Shown: positions 9,382 through 18,307, counted from the stretch's first letter. The stretch is DNA of 64,000 nt from Pontiella sulfatireligans (GCF_900890705.1 NZ_CAAHFH010000001.1:2170001-2234000), one strand, 5' to 3'. The notes: generated by a model from the sequence alone, not told the origin. Made by a program: numbers and translations.

Positions 9382-10461
9382 ATGTTTGAATATTTGAAGA
9401 AAAACAAAATTTTGATGGTTCTGCCTGTTGCGACGGCAATCGTATTTTGCGGTTGCAAGGAAGACGAAGCAGCCGCAAGCGCACAAACACAGGAGCCGGT
9501 TGATCTGGCCCAGACCGCAGACCTCTTTGCCAAACCAGTTCAAGCCAACCCCCTTACTTCCGATCCGGCCGCCGTTGTTGTGCGTGTGAACGGAGAAGAA
9601 ATTACCCGTGGCGAAATCCTTAAATTAGTGGATGCCTCCATGCAGCGCCTCGGCGGACGCGTTCCCCCGGAGCAGATGCAGCAGCTTCAGGCGCAAATGT
9701 ACCAACAGTTCAAAAACGACTTGGTCACCAAAAAGCTGATTGATGCCGCAGTGACCGCAGCAAACGTTGAGATTGCCGATGCAGAAATCGAGACGGCGCT
9801 GACCGAACTCCGTGGCCGCATTCCTGAAGGGCAAACCCTCGAAGCTGCGCTTACGACCCAGGGCACGACCATTGACGAGCTCAAGACCAATATCAAAAAC
9901 GACATGGCCACCCGCAAGTTCCTTGAAGAAAAGACCGTCAATGTAACGGAGGCCACCGAAGCTGAAGCGGAAGAGTTCTACTCAACCAACCCCGACCGCT
10001 TTAAAAAGCCCGAAAACGTATCGGCCAGCCACATCCTCATCAAGTTTGATGAAACCGACACCGATGCCACCAAAGCGGAAAAGAAAGCCCAGCTTGAAGC
10101 CATCCGCGGCGAAATCATTGCCGGCACGAAAACCTTCGAAGACGCAGCCAAAGAAAAATCAGCATGCCCAAGCAGCGCTCAGGGCGGATCGCTTGGCTCT
10201 TTCGGAAAAGGCCAGATGGTTCCGGAATTCGAATTGGCAGCCTTCACTCAGGAAATCGACGAAGTTGGCGACGTGGTTGAAACCCAGTTCGGCTACCACA
10301 TCATCAAGGTTACCGAGCGTCAGGACGCCGGCGTTGTCCCCTACGAAGAAGCAAAAGAGCAGATTCTGGTATTCATGAGTGGCCAGAAGAAGCAAGAAGC
10401 GGTTGCCGAATACATCAAGACCCTCCGCGATGCTGCAACGATCGAAGAACTTTCCATGTAA
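9382..10461 (+). CDS. Peptidyl-prolyl cis-trans isomerase, SurA/PrsA-like lipoprotein
   Basis: A 359-residue exported foldase. The N-terminus has Lys residues, a hydrophobic stretch and a Cys after VFCG, which reads as a lipobox although a non-standard one. A SurA_N-like helical chaperone region follows (about 50-200). One parvulin domain lies at about 210-320, with ASHILIKF, GSLGSFGKGQMVPEFE and GYHIIKV as its signatures. It should assist folding of exported proteins, which is relevant to the heavy load of secreted enzymes encoded further right. The start at 9382 has AAGGA nine bases upstream; the in-frame ATG at 9364 overlaps that site. A strong terminator follows. Confidence 0.9.
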   Translation: MFEYLKKNKILMVLPVATAIVFCGCKEDEAAASAQTQEPVDLAQTADLFAKPVQANPLTSDPAAVVVRVNGEEITRGEILKLVDASMQRLGGRVPPEQMQQLQAQMYQQFKNDLVTKKLIDAAVTAANVEIADAEIETALTELRGRIPEGQTLEAALTTQGTTIDELKTNIKNDMATRKFLEEKTVNVTEATEAEAEEFYSTNPDRFKKPENVSASHILIKFDETDTDATKAEKKAQLEAIRGEIIAGTKTFEDAAKEKSACPSSAQGGSLGSFGKGQMVPEFELAAFTQEIDEVGDVVETQFGYHIIKVTERQDAGVVPYEEAKEQILVFMSGQKKQEAVAEYIKTLRDAATIEELSM

Positions 10462-10485
10462 AAGCTGATCGGAAACGTTGTTTAG

Positions 10486-10515
10486 AAAAGCACTCCCTTT
10501 GAGGAGTGCTTTTTT
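10486..10515 (+). terminator. Rho-independent terminator
   Basis: AAAAGCACTCC and GGAGTGCTTTT form an 11-bp stem with a six-base loop and a T tract. The run of A on the other side means it can also stop the convergent permease transcript. Confidence 0.9.
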
Positions 10516-10519
10516 GTGC

Positions 10520-11944
10520 CTACTGGGGGGGCATAAGGGGCGCCATTACCGTGAGCATGCCCCAAGCAATCAGGCACGCCGCCAAGGCGGAGAGCGCGCC
10601 GATCTTAAGCCACTGGAAAAAGCCGATGCTCGAGTGTGACTGCTTTTCCAGCATGCCCAGCGCTACAATATTCGCCGTACTTCCAATCAGCGTGATATTG
10701 CCGCCAAAACAAGCACCAAACAACAGCGCCCACCACAGCGGCATGGCGGACATGGTTTTTCCCAGCTCTGTAATCACCGGAGAAAACGCCGCCACAAAAA
10801 TCACATTATCGACAAACGCGGATCCAATCGCCGTTGTCGCCATAATCGATGGAATGAGGATGGCCGGCTTGTCGCCACAGACGCTCACAAAGCTGTGGGC
10901 GATAATTTCGGTTACCCCAGTATACTCCAAGGTTCCGGCAATGGCGAAGAGCAGCATGAAGAACAACAGCGTCCACCAGTCAACCTCGCGCTCGACATAA
11001 TAGCGGGCACGGTCGCGCTTGAAGAGCATGATGAAACCAGCGCAGGCCAGCGGCGCCACAAGCAGCACGCTGTTCGTGTCGAGGTGGAGCCCCTCCTCCA
11101 AGGCATGGTGCGAAGCAATGAACGCCAGCGTGAGAAGCAAGACAGCCAAGCCTCGCTTATATGGAACGACCACCTTGGGCACCAAACTCAGTTGGCGGTC
11201 CATCCGGTCCTTCAGTCGTTCGTCGAACAGATTCAGGTCCTTGCGGAACCAATACATGGTGATCGCTACGCACGAGGCGAGCGAAACCAGCATGATCGGG
11301 AACGCCCACCGGAAAAAATCACCGAACGTCAGGCCAGCCTGCGTGCCGATAAAGATGCCAACCGGATTGCCCATCATTGTGCCGGCGCTGCCAATATTGG
11401 TGCACAGCACGCAAATGATGATATAGGGAGTCGGGCTCAGCTTGAGCCGGTTGCACACTTGGAAAATCAGCGTGGCAATGAAGATGATCGATGTCACCTC
11501 GTCCACCGCGCAGGCCAGCAGCGCAGAGGCCACCGAAGTGGCGGCGATAAACTTTCGGCCGGTCATCTTGGGAATGGAAATCAAGGCCTGCACCACCCAA
11601 GTGAAGAAACCGAGGTCGCGCAGCGCACCCACCACAATCATCATTCCAACCAAAAAAAGAATTACCGGAAGCGCGGCCGCTTCGACAAAGTGCGGAATAT
11701 TCAGCGACTTCGTAAAAATCAAAACCCCCAGTCCCAGAAAAGCGATCGCCAAACGGAACGTCCAGAAAAAGAGCGTTCCAAGGATGATGGCCAGAAACAC
11801 ACTGGTTGCAACCGATTGATTCATGTCCAGCCCGCCAAAGGTCGCGCCAGCAACGCCAACACCGGTGCTTATTGTCAAAAGGAGAATCAACCGCTGAATC
11901 AACTGTCGTGTACTGAGCACTTCACCATTGTCGTCGCTATGCAT
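10520..11944 (-). CDS. ArsB/NhaD-type ion permease (SLC13/IT superfamily)
   Basis: A 474-residue inner-membrane protein with about 11-12 hydrophobic helices. Two similar halves each contain an Asn/Gly-rich re-entrant motif (TNIGSAGTMMGNPVGIFIG, and FGGNITLIGSTANIVALG near the C-terminus), the typical ion-binding loops of ArsB, NhaD and CitM-type transporters. This would fit a Na+/H+ antiporter or an anion carrier. The former suits a marine host, but that is inference. The start ATG follows AGGGGG. The gene upstream (PTS-EIIA/CBS) is only 37 bases away and likely co-transcribed. Confidence 0.88.
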   Translation of the reverse strand: MHSDDNGEVLSTRQLIQRLILLLTISTGVGVAGATFGGLDMNQSVATSVFLAIILGTLFFWTFRLAIAFLGLGVLIFTKSLNIPHFVEAAALPVILFLVGMMIVVGALRDLGFFTWVVQALISIPKMTGRKFIAATSVASALLACAVDEVTSIIFIATLIFQVCNRLKLSPTPYIIICVLCTNIGSAGTMMGNPVGIFIGTQAGLTFGDFFRWAFPIMLVSLASCVAITMYWFRKDLNLFDERLKDRMDRQLSLVPKVVVPYKRGLAVLLLTLAFIASHHALEEGLHLDTNSVLLVAPLACAGFIMLFKRDRARYYVEREVDWWTLLFFMLLFAIAGTLEYTGVTEIIAHSFVSVCGDKPAILIPSIMATTAIGSAFVDNVIFVAAFSPVITELGKTMSAMPLWWALLFGACFGGNITLIGSTANIVALGMLEKQSHSSIGFFQWLKIGALSALAACLIAWGMLTVMAPLMPPQ

Positions 11945-11981
11945 ATGACCCCCTGCATTTTTTAACTATCATCCCACCGGC

Positions 11982-12905
11982 CTACGCCCAAAAAATCTGC
12001 GAGCTGAAACTGTCTAAATTCACAACCCCTAGAAACCGGCGCCCCTCCACCACTTGAATTTGGCGGATGTGCTGCATCAGAAACATCTTGGCCAGCTGGA
12101 TGGCCGGTACGCTGGGGCCAATTGCCACGAACTTGTCGTGCATAAAATCCGCCACTTTGGTTTCGGAATCCTTGCGGAGCAACTCCGAAAAAGGCTCGAA
12201 GTTTTCAATCGGGCTCAGATCCTCCATCCATAGCAGGTGCCGGGGCAGGCTCTGATCCAGCAGGTCTTCGATGGCAATCACGCCGCGCAAATCGCCGTCG
12301 GAATCGACAATGGGGATATCCAGCACTCGGTTGGCGCAAAACGCATGAATGGCGGACGCCAACGTATCGCCTTCATCGAGCGTGATGGGATTGCAGTTCA
12401 TAACGCTCGATGCATTGAGAAGGACGACAACCTCCTCCGCCCCCTCGGTTAATATGCCGAAGACTTCCCGGGCAGTTCCGGCCGCCGCCAGACGCGTGAT
12501 CATATGAGGCGCAGCCAGCATCTTGGAAAGCGAAGCCATCAGGCGCAGATAGGCCCCCGGATCATCTTTAGGCGTCAGAATCAGCACGACAACATGCACC
12601 GGCTCTTCGCCGACCGCTTCAAAATCAATTCCCTCATGCGAGGTAGCCAGCGCCAGCATCGGCTTCACCAATCCGTCGAGGCGGGCATGAGGCAACGCCA
12701 GCCCCTCGGCCAGCACAGTCGGCGCCTGCCGCTCGCGCTCGACCACGGCCTGGACGGCGGCGCCACGGTCAACGCCGTCAATCTTGCTGCAAAGCGTTTC
12801 GACAAGCAGATCAATGGCCTTATCGCGAGATTCGGCATCCACATGGCATAGAATACAATCCTGTTGCAGATAGTCCGCAATGCGGACCTCTTTGCTCGTC
12901 ATCAT
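11982..12905 (-). CDS. PTS EIIA (nitrogen/fructose type) domain fused to CBS pair
   Basis: A 307-residue cytoplasmic protein. Residues 1-150 form a PTS_EIIA type-2 domain with the phospho-acceptor His at residue 73 in LPHARLDG. Residues about 155-300 form two CBS repeats that would bind an adenine nucleotide. No EIIB or EIIC is nearby, so this is probably a regulatory protein, not a sugar transporter part. Its closeness to the permease gene suggests that it senses phosphorylation or energy state and controls ion transport. ATG at 12905 has AGGAG seven bases upstream; the longer frame from 12926 is not used. Confidence 0.88.
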   Translation of the reverse strand: MMTSKEVRIADYLQQDCILCHVDAESRDKAIDLLVETLCSKIDGVDRGAAVQAVVERERQAPTVLAEGLALPHARLDGLVKPMLALATSHEGIDFEAVGEEPVHVVVLILTPKDDPGAYLRLMASLSKMLAAPHMITRLAAAGTAREVFGILTEGAEEVVVLLNASSVMNCNPITLDEGDTLASAIHAFCANRVLDIPIVDSDGDLRGVIAIEDLLDQSLPRHLLWMEDLSPIENFEPFSELLRKDSETKVADFMHDKFVAIGPSVPAIQLAKMFLMQHIRQIQVVEGRRFLGVVNLDSFSSQIFWA

Positions 12906-12929
12906 AGTTCCACTCCTGATTGGCAACGC

Positions 12930-12967
12930 AAAAAAATCCCAGAAGCTTGAACAGCCTTCCGGGATTT
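12930..12967 (-). terminator. Terminator for the leftward small membrane-protein gene
   Basis: Read leftward, AAATCCCGGAAG and CTTCTGGGATTT pair with one mismatch and are followed by seven T. It separates the small membrane protein from the EIIA/CBS gene. Confidence 0.75.
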
Positions 12968-12994
12968 ACAAGACAGGATCATGGGCATTCCGAA

Positions 12995-13327
12995 TCAGAT
13001 GGCAAATCCATTCATTAAAAGGACCAAAAGCGTTAGAACGCAAACCCCGCAAATGCCAAACGAAAACCACGGCTGCGGGCCTCCGTCGATCTTGCGGCGC
13101 CCAATTTTCGAATAAGCGGCAACGGCGGCAAGACCAAAGGTCATGAGCAGCACAAAAACAAAAGCGGCCTTGTTTTTCCCAGCATGCTCCACCCGGCTTC
13201 CCGCAGGTCCAACCAACGGAAGAATCATGCAAAGAAAAAAGAAGGAGAGGCCGGACGCCACCGCGAGGGCGGTGCCAACGACGGGCTTGTAAATCATGTT
13301 TTCGCTGTTGTTATCGGTCTGTTCCAT
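12995..13327 (-). CDS. Small membrane protein, function unknown
   Basis: A 110-residue protein with three hydrophobic stretches (about residues 17-40, 52-75 and 87-108) and a polar, Asn-rich N-terminus. I do not recognise a family. The start MEQTDNNSEN (13327) is preferred, with TGGAA just upstream, over the in-frame ATG at 13378, because the extra 17 residues look like leader sequence. Its own terminator follows. Confidence 0.65.
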   Translation of the reverse strand: MEQTDNNSENMIYKPVVGTALAVASGLSFFFLCMILPLVGPAGSRVEHAGKNKAAFVFVLLMTFGLAAVAAYSKIGRRKIDGGPQPWFSFGICGVCVLTLLVLLMNGFAI

Positions 13328-13430
13328 AGCATTTCCAAAGGTTGAAATTTCGACTGTAAAATATACCGCCTTTTTCAAGGGTTGGAAGAAAATTCAACGT
13401 CGATGCTGCGCCTCCGGCTTTAATGGATAG

Positions 13431-13456
13431 AAAAAAACCCGCCGAGGCGGCGGGTT
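13431..13456 (-). terminator. Rho-independent terminator
   Basis: AACCCGCC and GGCGGGTT form a GC-rich stem. Read leftward it is followed by seven T. It closes the CBS-domain gene. Confidence 0.9.
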
Positions 13457-13480
13457 GCGCCATGGCATGGAAAACGGCGG

Positions 13481-13915
13481 CTACATCACACCGCTGATGT
13501 AGGTTTCAAGATTCTTGATCTTGAAATCCTTTTCAACCACCAGATACTTGACGACATCGCCAATGGAAACGATCCCGCAGAGCTGCTTGTCCCGCAACAC
13601 GGGAAGGTGGCGGATGCGCTTTTCGGTCATCAGCTTCATGCACTCGTCAAGCGGTGTTTCGGGCGAAACCGTCGTCAAGTCGCTGGACATAATATCCTGC
13701 ACCTTGACATTATCAATGCTCTCCCCCTTGAGAACCACCTTTCGGAAAACATCGCGCTCGGAAATAATTCCAACTACGCCGCCCCCCTCCATCACCAAGG
13801 CTGTACCGGCAGAAATTGTTTCCATTTGTTCGATGGCCTCGTAAACCGCTTGATCCGGCTTTACGGTCAGCACATCATATCCTTTTGAATCGAGCAAATT
13901 CGATACAGCACCCAT
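13481..13915 (-). CDS. CBS-domain pair protein
   Basis: A 144-residue protein made almost wholly of two CBS motifs (about 8-65 and 72-135), for example GIISERDVFRKV and GIVSIGDVVKYL. Such stand-alone pairs bind AMP, ATP or NAD and act as energy sensors or allosteric subunits. AGGAGG six bases before the ATG at 13915 fixes the start; the frame continuing to 14293 is non-coding in character. It is monocistronic, with its own terminator. Confidence 0.9.
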   Translation of the reverse strand: MGAVSNLLDSKGYDVLTVKPDQAVYEAIEQMETISAGTALVMEGGGVVGIISERDVFRKVVLKGESIDNVKVQDIMSSDLTTVSPETPLDECMKLMTEKRIRHLPVLRDKQLCGIVSIGDVVKYLVVEKDFKIKNLETYISGVM

Positions 13916-14129
13916 TGACGACCTCCTAGTGTTAGTTGTGATTAATGATTCTCCGAACGAAGGCATTATAGCGGCGAATCCCCCGACGACAAGCACATCA
14001 GCCAATTTAGACTTTGTCCGAAAAAGCCAGCAGACTTCCCCTAGATCAAAGCGAGAAATCATTTTGCTGAAGCAACATAACGGCCAAAGAGAGTGGTTCA
14101 TCATCGAAAACCGGCTATAGTAACGCTCT

Positions 14130-14477
14130 ATGCACGAACTATCATTGGCACAGGGACTGGTGGAGCAGCTGGAAAAGGCCGCGGTTGCGGAAAACGCATT
14201 GCGCGTTGAACGCATTATTGTGGTGATCGGAAAATATTCAGGCGTTGAGCGCGACGCATTTGAATTTGCCTTCCCCTTTGCCGCCGAAGGCACATTGTCC
14301 GAGAGGGCTAAACTGGAAATAGAAGAATTGCCCGTTCAGGTGGAGTGCCGCCAGTGCGCAGCCCTCTCCAACCCAGAGCCCACGCTTTTGCTTTGCGGTC
14401 AATGCGGATCAAACGATGTAGAACTCAAAGGCGGCCGCGAATTTCTGATCCGGTCCGTCGAGCTTGAGGTGCCTTAG
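14130..14477 (+). CDS. hypA: HypA/HybF nickel metallochaperone
   Basis: A 115-residue protein. The N-terminal MHEL supplies the nickel-binding His2 of HypA, and two CxxC pairs (CRQC, and CGQC in LLLCGQCGS) form the structural zinc site. HypA passes nickel to [NiFe]-hydrogenase, or sometimes urease, maturation with HypB. No other hyp or hydrogenase genes lie in the window, so it is an orphan here. There is no obvious Shine-Dalgarno sequence. Its stop overlaps the stop of the convergent DUF3859 gene by four bases. Confidence 0.9.
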   Translation: MHELSLAQGLVEQLEKAAVAENALRVERIIVVIGKYSGVERDAFEFAFPFAAEGTLSERAKLEIEELPVQVECRQCAALSNPEPTLLLCGQCGSNDVELKGGREFLIRSVELEVP

Positions 14478-14857
14478 ATCATCGTCAACGTCTTGTCGGC
14501 CACCTTTGCGCCGTCCAGCCAAGTGATCAACCGCCATTCGCCGCGCTTGTCCTCAAGCGGAGCCCATATGGTGTCGCCAAGGAAAAAACGGAAGTCGTTG
14601 GTCTTCACATAAAGCTCCCCTTCAAAAGGCGGTGCCAGTTCGCCATTGGAGTCCTTGAAAGGCGGATGCTCTATGCGAAAGGTGATCTTGCTGTTGCGGG
14701 CATTGCGGATCCGGAGAATGTAGCCAAACTCAACATCGAGGGCCGCAGGAATTTCCGCCGAGATCTTCACCAAATTAGGAAGCTCCTTGCTCTCTCGATC
14801 CCAGCCATCATACAGCCCGTGGCTGTGCACGCTTACCTCTGGCTTGCTCTTTGCCAT
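14474..14857 (-). CDS. DUF3859-like protein
   Basis: A 127-residue soluble protein with no signal peptide. Its pattern (VSVHSHGLYD at the start, then ISAEIPAALDVEFGYILRI and IEHPPFKD) matches what I recall of the DUF3859 family, a beta-rich domain of unknown role. The start ATG at 14857 shares a base with the TGA of trmB (TGATG), so translation is probably coupled to trmB. Confidence 0.75.
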   Translation of the reverse strand: MAKSKPEVSVHSHGLYDGWDRESKELPNLVKISAEIPAALDVEFGYILRIRNARNSKITFRIEHPPFKDSNGELAPPFEGELYVKTNDFRFFLGDTIWAPLEDKRGEWRLITWLDGAKVADKTLTMI

Positions 14858-15465
14858 CAGACCACCTTGCGAAAGGAGCATCGCCCGATTTGCTTATGCA
14901 AAAAAATAAGCTCGAAATCCGTACGTTCCTCATCGTCCGGCTCAAAGGCTTCGATTTCCTCAAAGCGTTCATCTTTCTGGAGCAACGCATAAATGTCATC
15001 AAAATACGGAAGGTGATCGGTTGCTACATGCAGACAACCCTCCTTTTCCAAGGTTTGAAAAAGCGCACCCATAAAGGCCGGATTAAAAAGGCGGTAGTCG
15101 TTGTGCCTCGCTTTTGGCCACGGATCCGGAAAAAAGAAATAATAGTTGGCGACATATTCCGCAGGCATCATTTTGCTGATGGCATAATAGCCCTCCATAC
15201 GGAACACCCGTACATTTTCCCGCCCGGCACGCTCGCACCTGCGCCCGCTGCTGTTGATCCGAAGTTTCTGCCGCTCGATTCCGAGAAAATTCGTTTCCGG
15301 AAACTTGCCCGACCGCGCAACGAGAAAACGACCCTTCCCCGAACCGATATCCACTTCAAGCGGTTGCTCCGGATGCAAAAACTCCGATTTGAAGTCATAG
15401 GGATCCAGCCAGTTTTCAGGCATTACACGCAAAGTTGTCTTCTTTTTTTTGGTCATGGGGTGCAT
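14857..15465 (-). CDS. trmB: tRNA (guanine-N7-)-methyltransferase
   Basis: A 202-residue class I SAM methyltransferase. EVDIGSGKGRFLV is the SAM-binding motif I, FFFPDPWPKARH is the family hallmark for binding tRNA, and TDHLPYFDD follows. It makes m7G46 in the variable loop of tRNAs. The start at 15465 or at the second Met (15456) cannot be decided; neither has a good ribosome site. It is followed by the overlapping DUF3859 gene. Confidence 0.92.
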   Translation of the reverse strand: MHPMTKKKKTTLRVMPENWLDPYDFKSEFLHPEQPLEVDIGSGKGRFLVARSGKFPETNFLGIERQKLRINSSGRRCERAGRENVRVFRMEGYYAISKMMPAEYVANYYFFFPDPWPKARHNDYRLFNPAFMGALFQTLEKEGCLHVATDHLPYFDDIYALLQKDERFEEIEAFEPDDEERTDFELIFLHKQIGRCSFRKVV

Positions 15466-15505
15466 ACTGTGTGCGAATTATTCAACGAAGGGCAAGTAAA
15501 TCCAA

Positions 15506-15655
15506 ATGGGAATATCCGACCGCGACTATATGCGTAAACCGGCCGAGCAATTGGAACCGGAAAAACCGCGCGCCCATATTAAAAAAGCCGCCAACAAACC
15601 CTCCATTATCCAGCGGTTAAAATTCTGGCTGTGGAGCCTGAAAAACGCCAAATAA
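15506..15655 (+). CDS. 49-residue small basic protein (MGISDRDYMR start)
   Basis: The open frame ATG-TAA encodes 49 residues starting MGISDRDYMRKP, with a Glu/Pro stretch and a Lys/Trp-rich end (RLKFWLWSLKNAK). The MGI-x-DRDYxR opening recurs at the N-terminus of several small bacterial proteins and of some rhomboid-type proteases, which supports a real gene. AAGGG lies 13 bases upstream, somewhat far. It is divergent from trmB. The function is unknown; the amphipathic end could bind a membrane or nucleic acid. Confidence 0.6.
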   Translation: MGISDRDYMRKPAEQLEPEKPRAHIKKAANKPSIIQRLKFWLWSLKNAK

Positions 15656-15781
15656 CGATTCGCCATAACTTGGTAATGAAGCAGGTGTTTTCATAACAGC
15701 CAGACTTTTAAAAAATATGCCCAAGAAGCCTTGACGCCACTAGGGATGCCCGCTACTTTATGCGCTCGTTTATACGAAAGA

Positions 15782-15855
<74 letters not shown>

Positions 15856-15863
15856 TTTTTGAC

Positions 15864-15896
15864 AGGGGCTGATAGCAATATCAGCCCCTATTTTAT
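15864..15896 (+). terminator. Terminator after tRNA-Gly
   Basis: AGGGGCTGATA and TATCAGCCCCT form an 11-bp stem with a GCAA loop, followed by ATTTTATT. Confidence 0.85.
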
Positions 15897-15995
15897 TGCC
15901 TATTATACTGATCCCCAAGTTTCGGACGATATTTGACAGGCATTGATATTTTGAGCACAAAACTGACCATGGGCGGGAAGAAAGCGGGAAGTTTT

Positions 15996-17284
15996 GGCTC
16001 TCCACCAAATACGGGGGCGAGGGCGGTTTTTTTTAACCACAGAGCACAATGACTCTCAAACGATAATTTGCAAAATTCTTAAATCCATACGCCCTGCGTT
16101 GGATCACTTCCATTTTCGTATGGAACCCTTCTGTGATTCCGTTGTTCTTTGTAAATCGCCACATACAGGCGATCTCTGCGCTCCAGTTCTCTAGCGTACT
16201 CGCTAGGGTTTCCATGGCCGGCAGGCCGCTGTAACGTAGCTTCCATATCCAATTCAGCAATCGCCTGATCAGCGGCTGGCTCTGTTTCTTTGTGCGGTGT
16301 TTGATATTAAGCAGCCTGCAGAGCGACTCCTTGGCTTGATAGAGCTCACTAATGGCTGGATGAGCATCCAGGTAGCGATCCAGGCGTTCCTTTTGATCTG
16401 GGCGCAGCTTATCCGCATGGCGGCGTACAAGCGACAACAGGCCGCGATTACGCCGTCCTTCTGGATCCAGTTGTTTCCATCCGGCCAGGAAGTGCTGCAG
16501 CACGGTTCGGATCACGTGGAACCGGTCGGATACGATACGCGCATTCGGAAAGAATTTGCGAACAATCGCTCGATAGGAAGAGGACAGATCAATGCAGACC
16601 ACCTTGACCCGTTCTCTGCCTTTAAGTCCCCGCAGGAAGGGCTCAAGCGCATCATGCGTGCGCCCCATCGCCGGCTCAAACACCCGGTGCTTTTTCAGGT
16701 CGCAGAAGGTGGTGACGTAGCCTTTGCGCTTCGAGAAGAAGTGTTCATCAATGCCCAGCACTTCAGAGCATTTGCGTCCGGAGAACATGCGTTCTTTAAG
16801 TTCAAGATGATCGTGGAACCATCGCTCCACGGTCGCTGTACCGATCCTGCAGTTGCGCCTGATTTGAGCCTGGGATATCCCGTCGCGATGATTCAGGCAG
16901 ACTTCTCTACGGAAATATTCCGTGCTGCGCTTGTACGGTAGAATGCCAGGCATTCGGGGCCTGAAATAGCGGTTACAGGCCAGGCAGTGATACTTGCGAA
17001 CAATCAGACGAATCCAGCTTTTTTGACGACCGAAACTCTCGTGACGAATCAACCGCTCAATGCGATCTTTGACTCGTAACTGCTTTGAATTGCAATCCGG
17101 ACAGGCAACCGGGCCGACGTATTCGGCTTTAATGATGATAGGATCGTGTCCACTCACAGAATGGATATTGAACCCCTTACCAATGAACTCTATCTTTCTT
17201 TTGGGCATGGCGATCTCCTTATATTATCCAACTGCTATCTTAGCAGTCGGAGATCGCCCTCGCCCCCGTATTTGATGGAGAGCC
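15996..17284 (-). mobile_element. ISL3-family insertion sequence, complete
   Basis: The element is 1289 bp. The ends are about 30-bp inverted repeats with one mismatch (GGCTCTCCACCAAA at the left, GGCTCTCCATCAAA when the right end is read inward). An exact 8-bp duplication, GAAGTTTT, sits at 15988-15995 and 17285-17292, as expected for ISL3. One transposase gene fills it. Perfect flanks and an intact gene point to a recent insertion, 82 bases upstream of the unknown acidic-protein gene. Confidence 0.95.
16033..17208 (-). CDS. ISL3 family transposase
   Basis: A 391-residue DDE transposase. The N-terminal zinc ribbon has CPDC and a second pair in CLAC (about 36-75), a helix-turn-helix follows, and the catalytic region has the first Asp in VLGIDEHFF, the second in VCIDLSSSY and Glu in NNGITEGFHTKM. 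GGAGAT lies just upstream of the ATG. The length is normal for the family. It fills the element. Confidence 0.95.
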   Translation of the reverse strand: MPKRKIEFIGKGFNIHSVSGHDPIIIKAEYVGPVACPDCNSKQLRVKDRIERLIRHESFGRQKSWIRLIVRKYHCLACNRYFRPRMPGILPYKRSTEYFRREVCLNHRDGISQAQIRRNCRIGTATVERWFHDHLELKERMFSGRKCSEVLGIDEHFFSKRKGYVTTFCDLKKHRVFEPAMGRTHDALEPFLRGLKGRERVKVVCIDLSSSYRAIVRKFFPNARIVSDRFHVIRTVLQHFLAGWKQLDPEGRRNRGLLSLVRRHADKLRPDQKERLDRYLDAHPAISELYQAKESLCRLLNIKHRTKKQSQPLIRRLLNWIWKLRYSGLPAMETLASTLENWSAEIACMWRFTKNNGITEGFHTKMEVIQRRAYGFKNFANYRLRVIVLCG

Positions 17285-17366
17285 GAAGTTTTTCGCTGCC
17301 GTCCGAGCCGGAATGCCCCCAACCAAGACAAATGGGACAAATCCCACCCTTTTTGGAGGTAAAAGT

Positions 17367-18086
17367 ATGTGGTTTGACGATGATAGCCAGGATGAATGGG
17401 GCAGTGAAAACTACGATCCTGAAAGTTCTGATTCAGAAGATTCAGAGGAAATAATCGACAAAGCCCGCGAGATTGTCGCCGACTTCCGCTCTTCGGGGGC
17501 AGCGGATGAGCATATGGAAAACAAACGGCATGACGATCATTGTGAATACCGCACCTCCGGCGAAAACAGAATTGCCGAGCAAATCCTGCAGCTCGAAAAA
17601 ATACTCGAAGAGTATGATCAGGCCTATTCAGACCCATACAAGGATTTTGTGGAACTGGATGTATATGCTGGTCGCATCAAACTGATCGTTGAGTCCCTTG
17701 ATGAATACCGCTCTAAGCTGGATTATTATGACCAAAAAGAACGGAAGATCCAAGATCTCTACGATAGCGGCAAGATTTCCGCCCAGGAAATGGATGATCG
17801 CTTGACGGAAACCGGGTTCAGGAAACAACGTGCGGGAACAAGAACCGAGATGGCCGGCATTGGAATGACCTATGACGATCTTGGCGAAATCAGCGACCGC
17901 GTCAACCACCTTGCCGTTGATTTTCAGCTCCAGGACGATGGCGACTCCCGCCACAAAATTTTCCTGCTGTTGCGGGCCATGGATCGTGAAAAAGCCGTCT
18001 ACCTGCTGGAACAGGCGGTCAATGACGGCATTATTTCACAAACCACCGCAGATTACTTGATCACACACGCACTGCGTAGTCATTAA
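17367..18086 (+). CDS. Acidic protein of unknown function
   Basis: A 239-residue protein I do not recognise. The first 35 residues are rich in Asp, Glu and Ser and probably disordered. The rest looks helical, with a possible coiled coil at about 65-135, a short helical hairpin around IQDLYDSGKISAQEMDDRL that resembles SHOCT-like modules, and a compact C-terminus. There is no signal peptide or membrane span. GGAGGT seven bases before the ATG at 17367 fixes the start. The ISL3 element lies just upstream and may have separated it from its promoter or an upstream partner. The ISAs1-type element follows. Confidence 0.65.
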   Translation: MWFDDDSQDEWGSENYDPESSDSEDSEEIIDKAREIVADFRSSGAADEHMENKRHDDHCEYRTSGENRIAEQILQLEKILEEYDQAYSDPYKDFVELDVYAGRIKLIVESLDEYRSKLDYYDQKERKIQDLYDSGKISAQEMDDRLTETGFRKQRAGTRTEMAGIGMTYDDLGEISDRVNHLAVDFQLQDDGDSRHKIFLLLRAMDREKAVYLLEQAVNDGIISQTTADYLITHALRSH

Positions 18087-18307
18087 CACCGCTTAAAAGC
18101 GGCGCAAAACAGATGCCACAAGCGAAACCACTACGCTAAACAACATAGAACTCACCAAAGGAATTGAACAACAGATATTTCCGACTTTCAATTCAATATC
18201 TCCGGGCAGCTTCCATGGTGTTTTTATCTAACGGCACTTTGGGTAATGCTGGTATAAGGAGCCGATTTTTGTAGACAATTTCCCCTGCCTTTGTTTTTAT
18301 ACGCTCG

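Noticed and set aside
9252..9533. N-terminal extension of the YkgJ-like protein
   Set aside because: The extra 94 codons overlap the divergent parvulin promoter and lack any family similarity.
10895..11965. Plus-strand frame of 356 codons rich in Gln, His and Arg
   Set aside because: It is the complement of the permease gene; hydrophobic codons read backwards give this composition.
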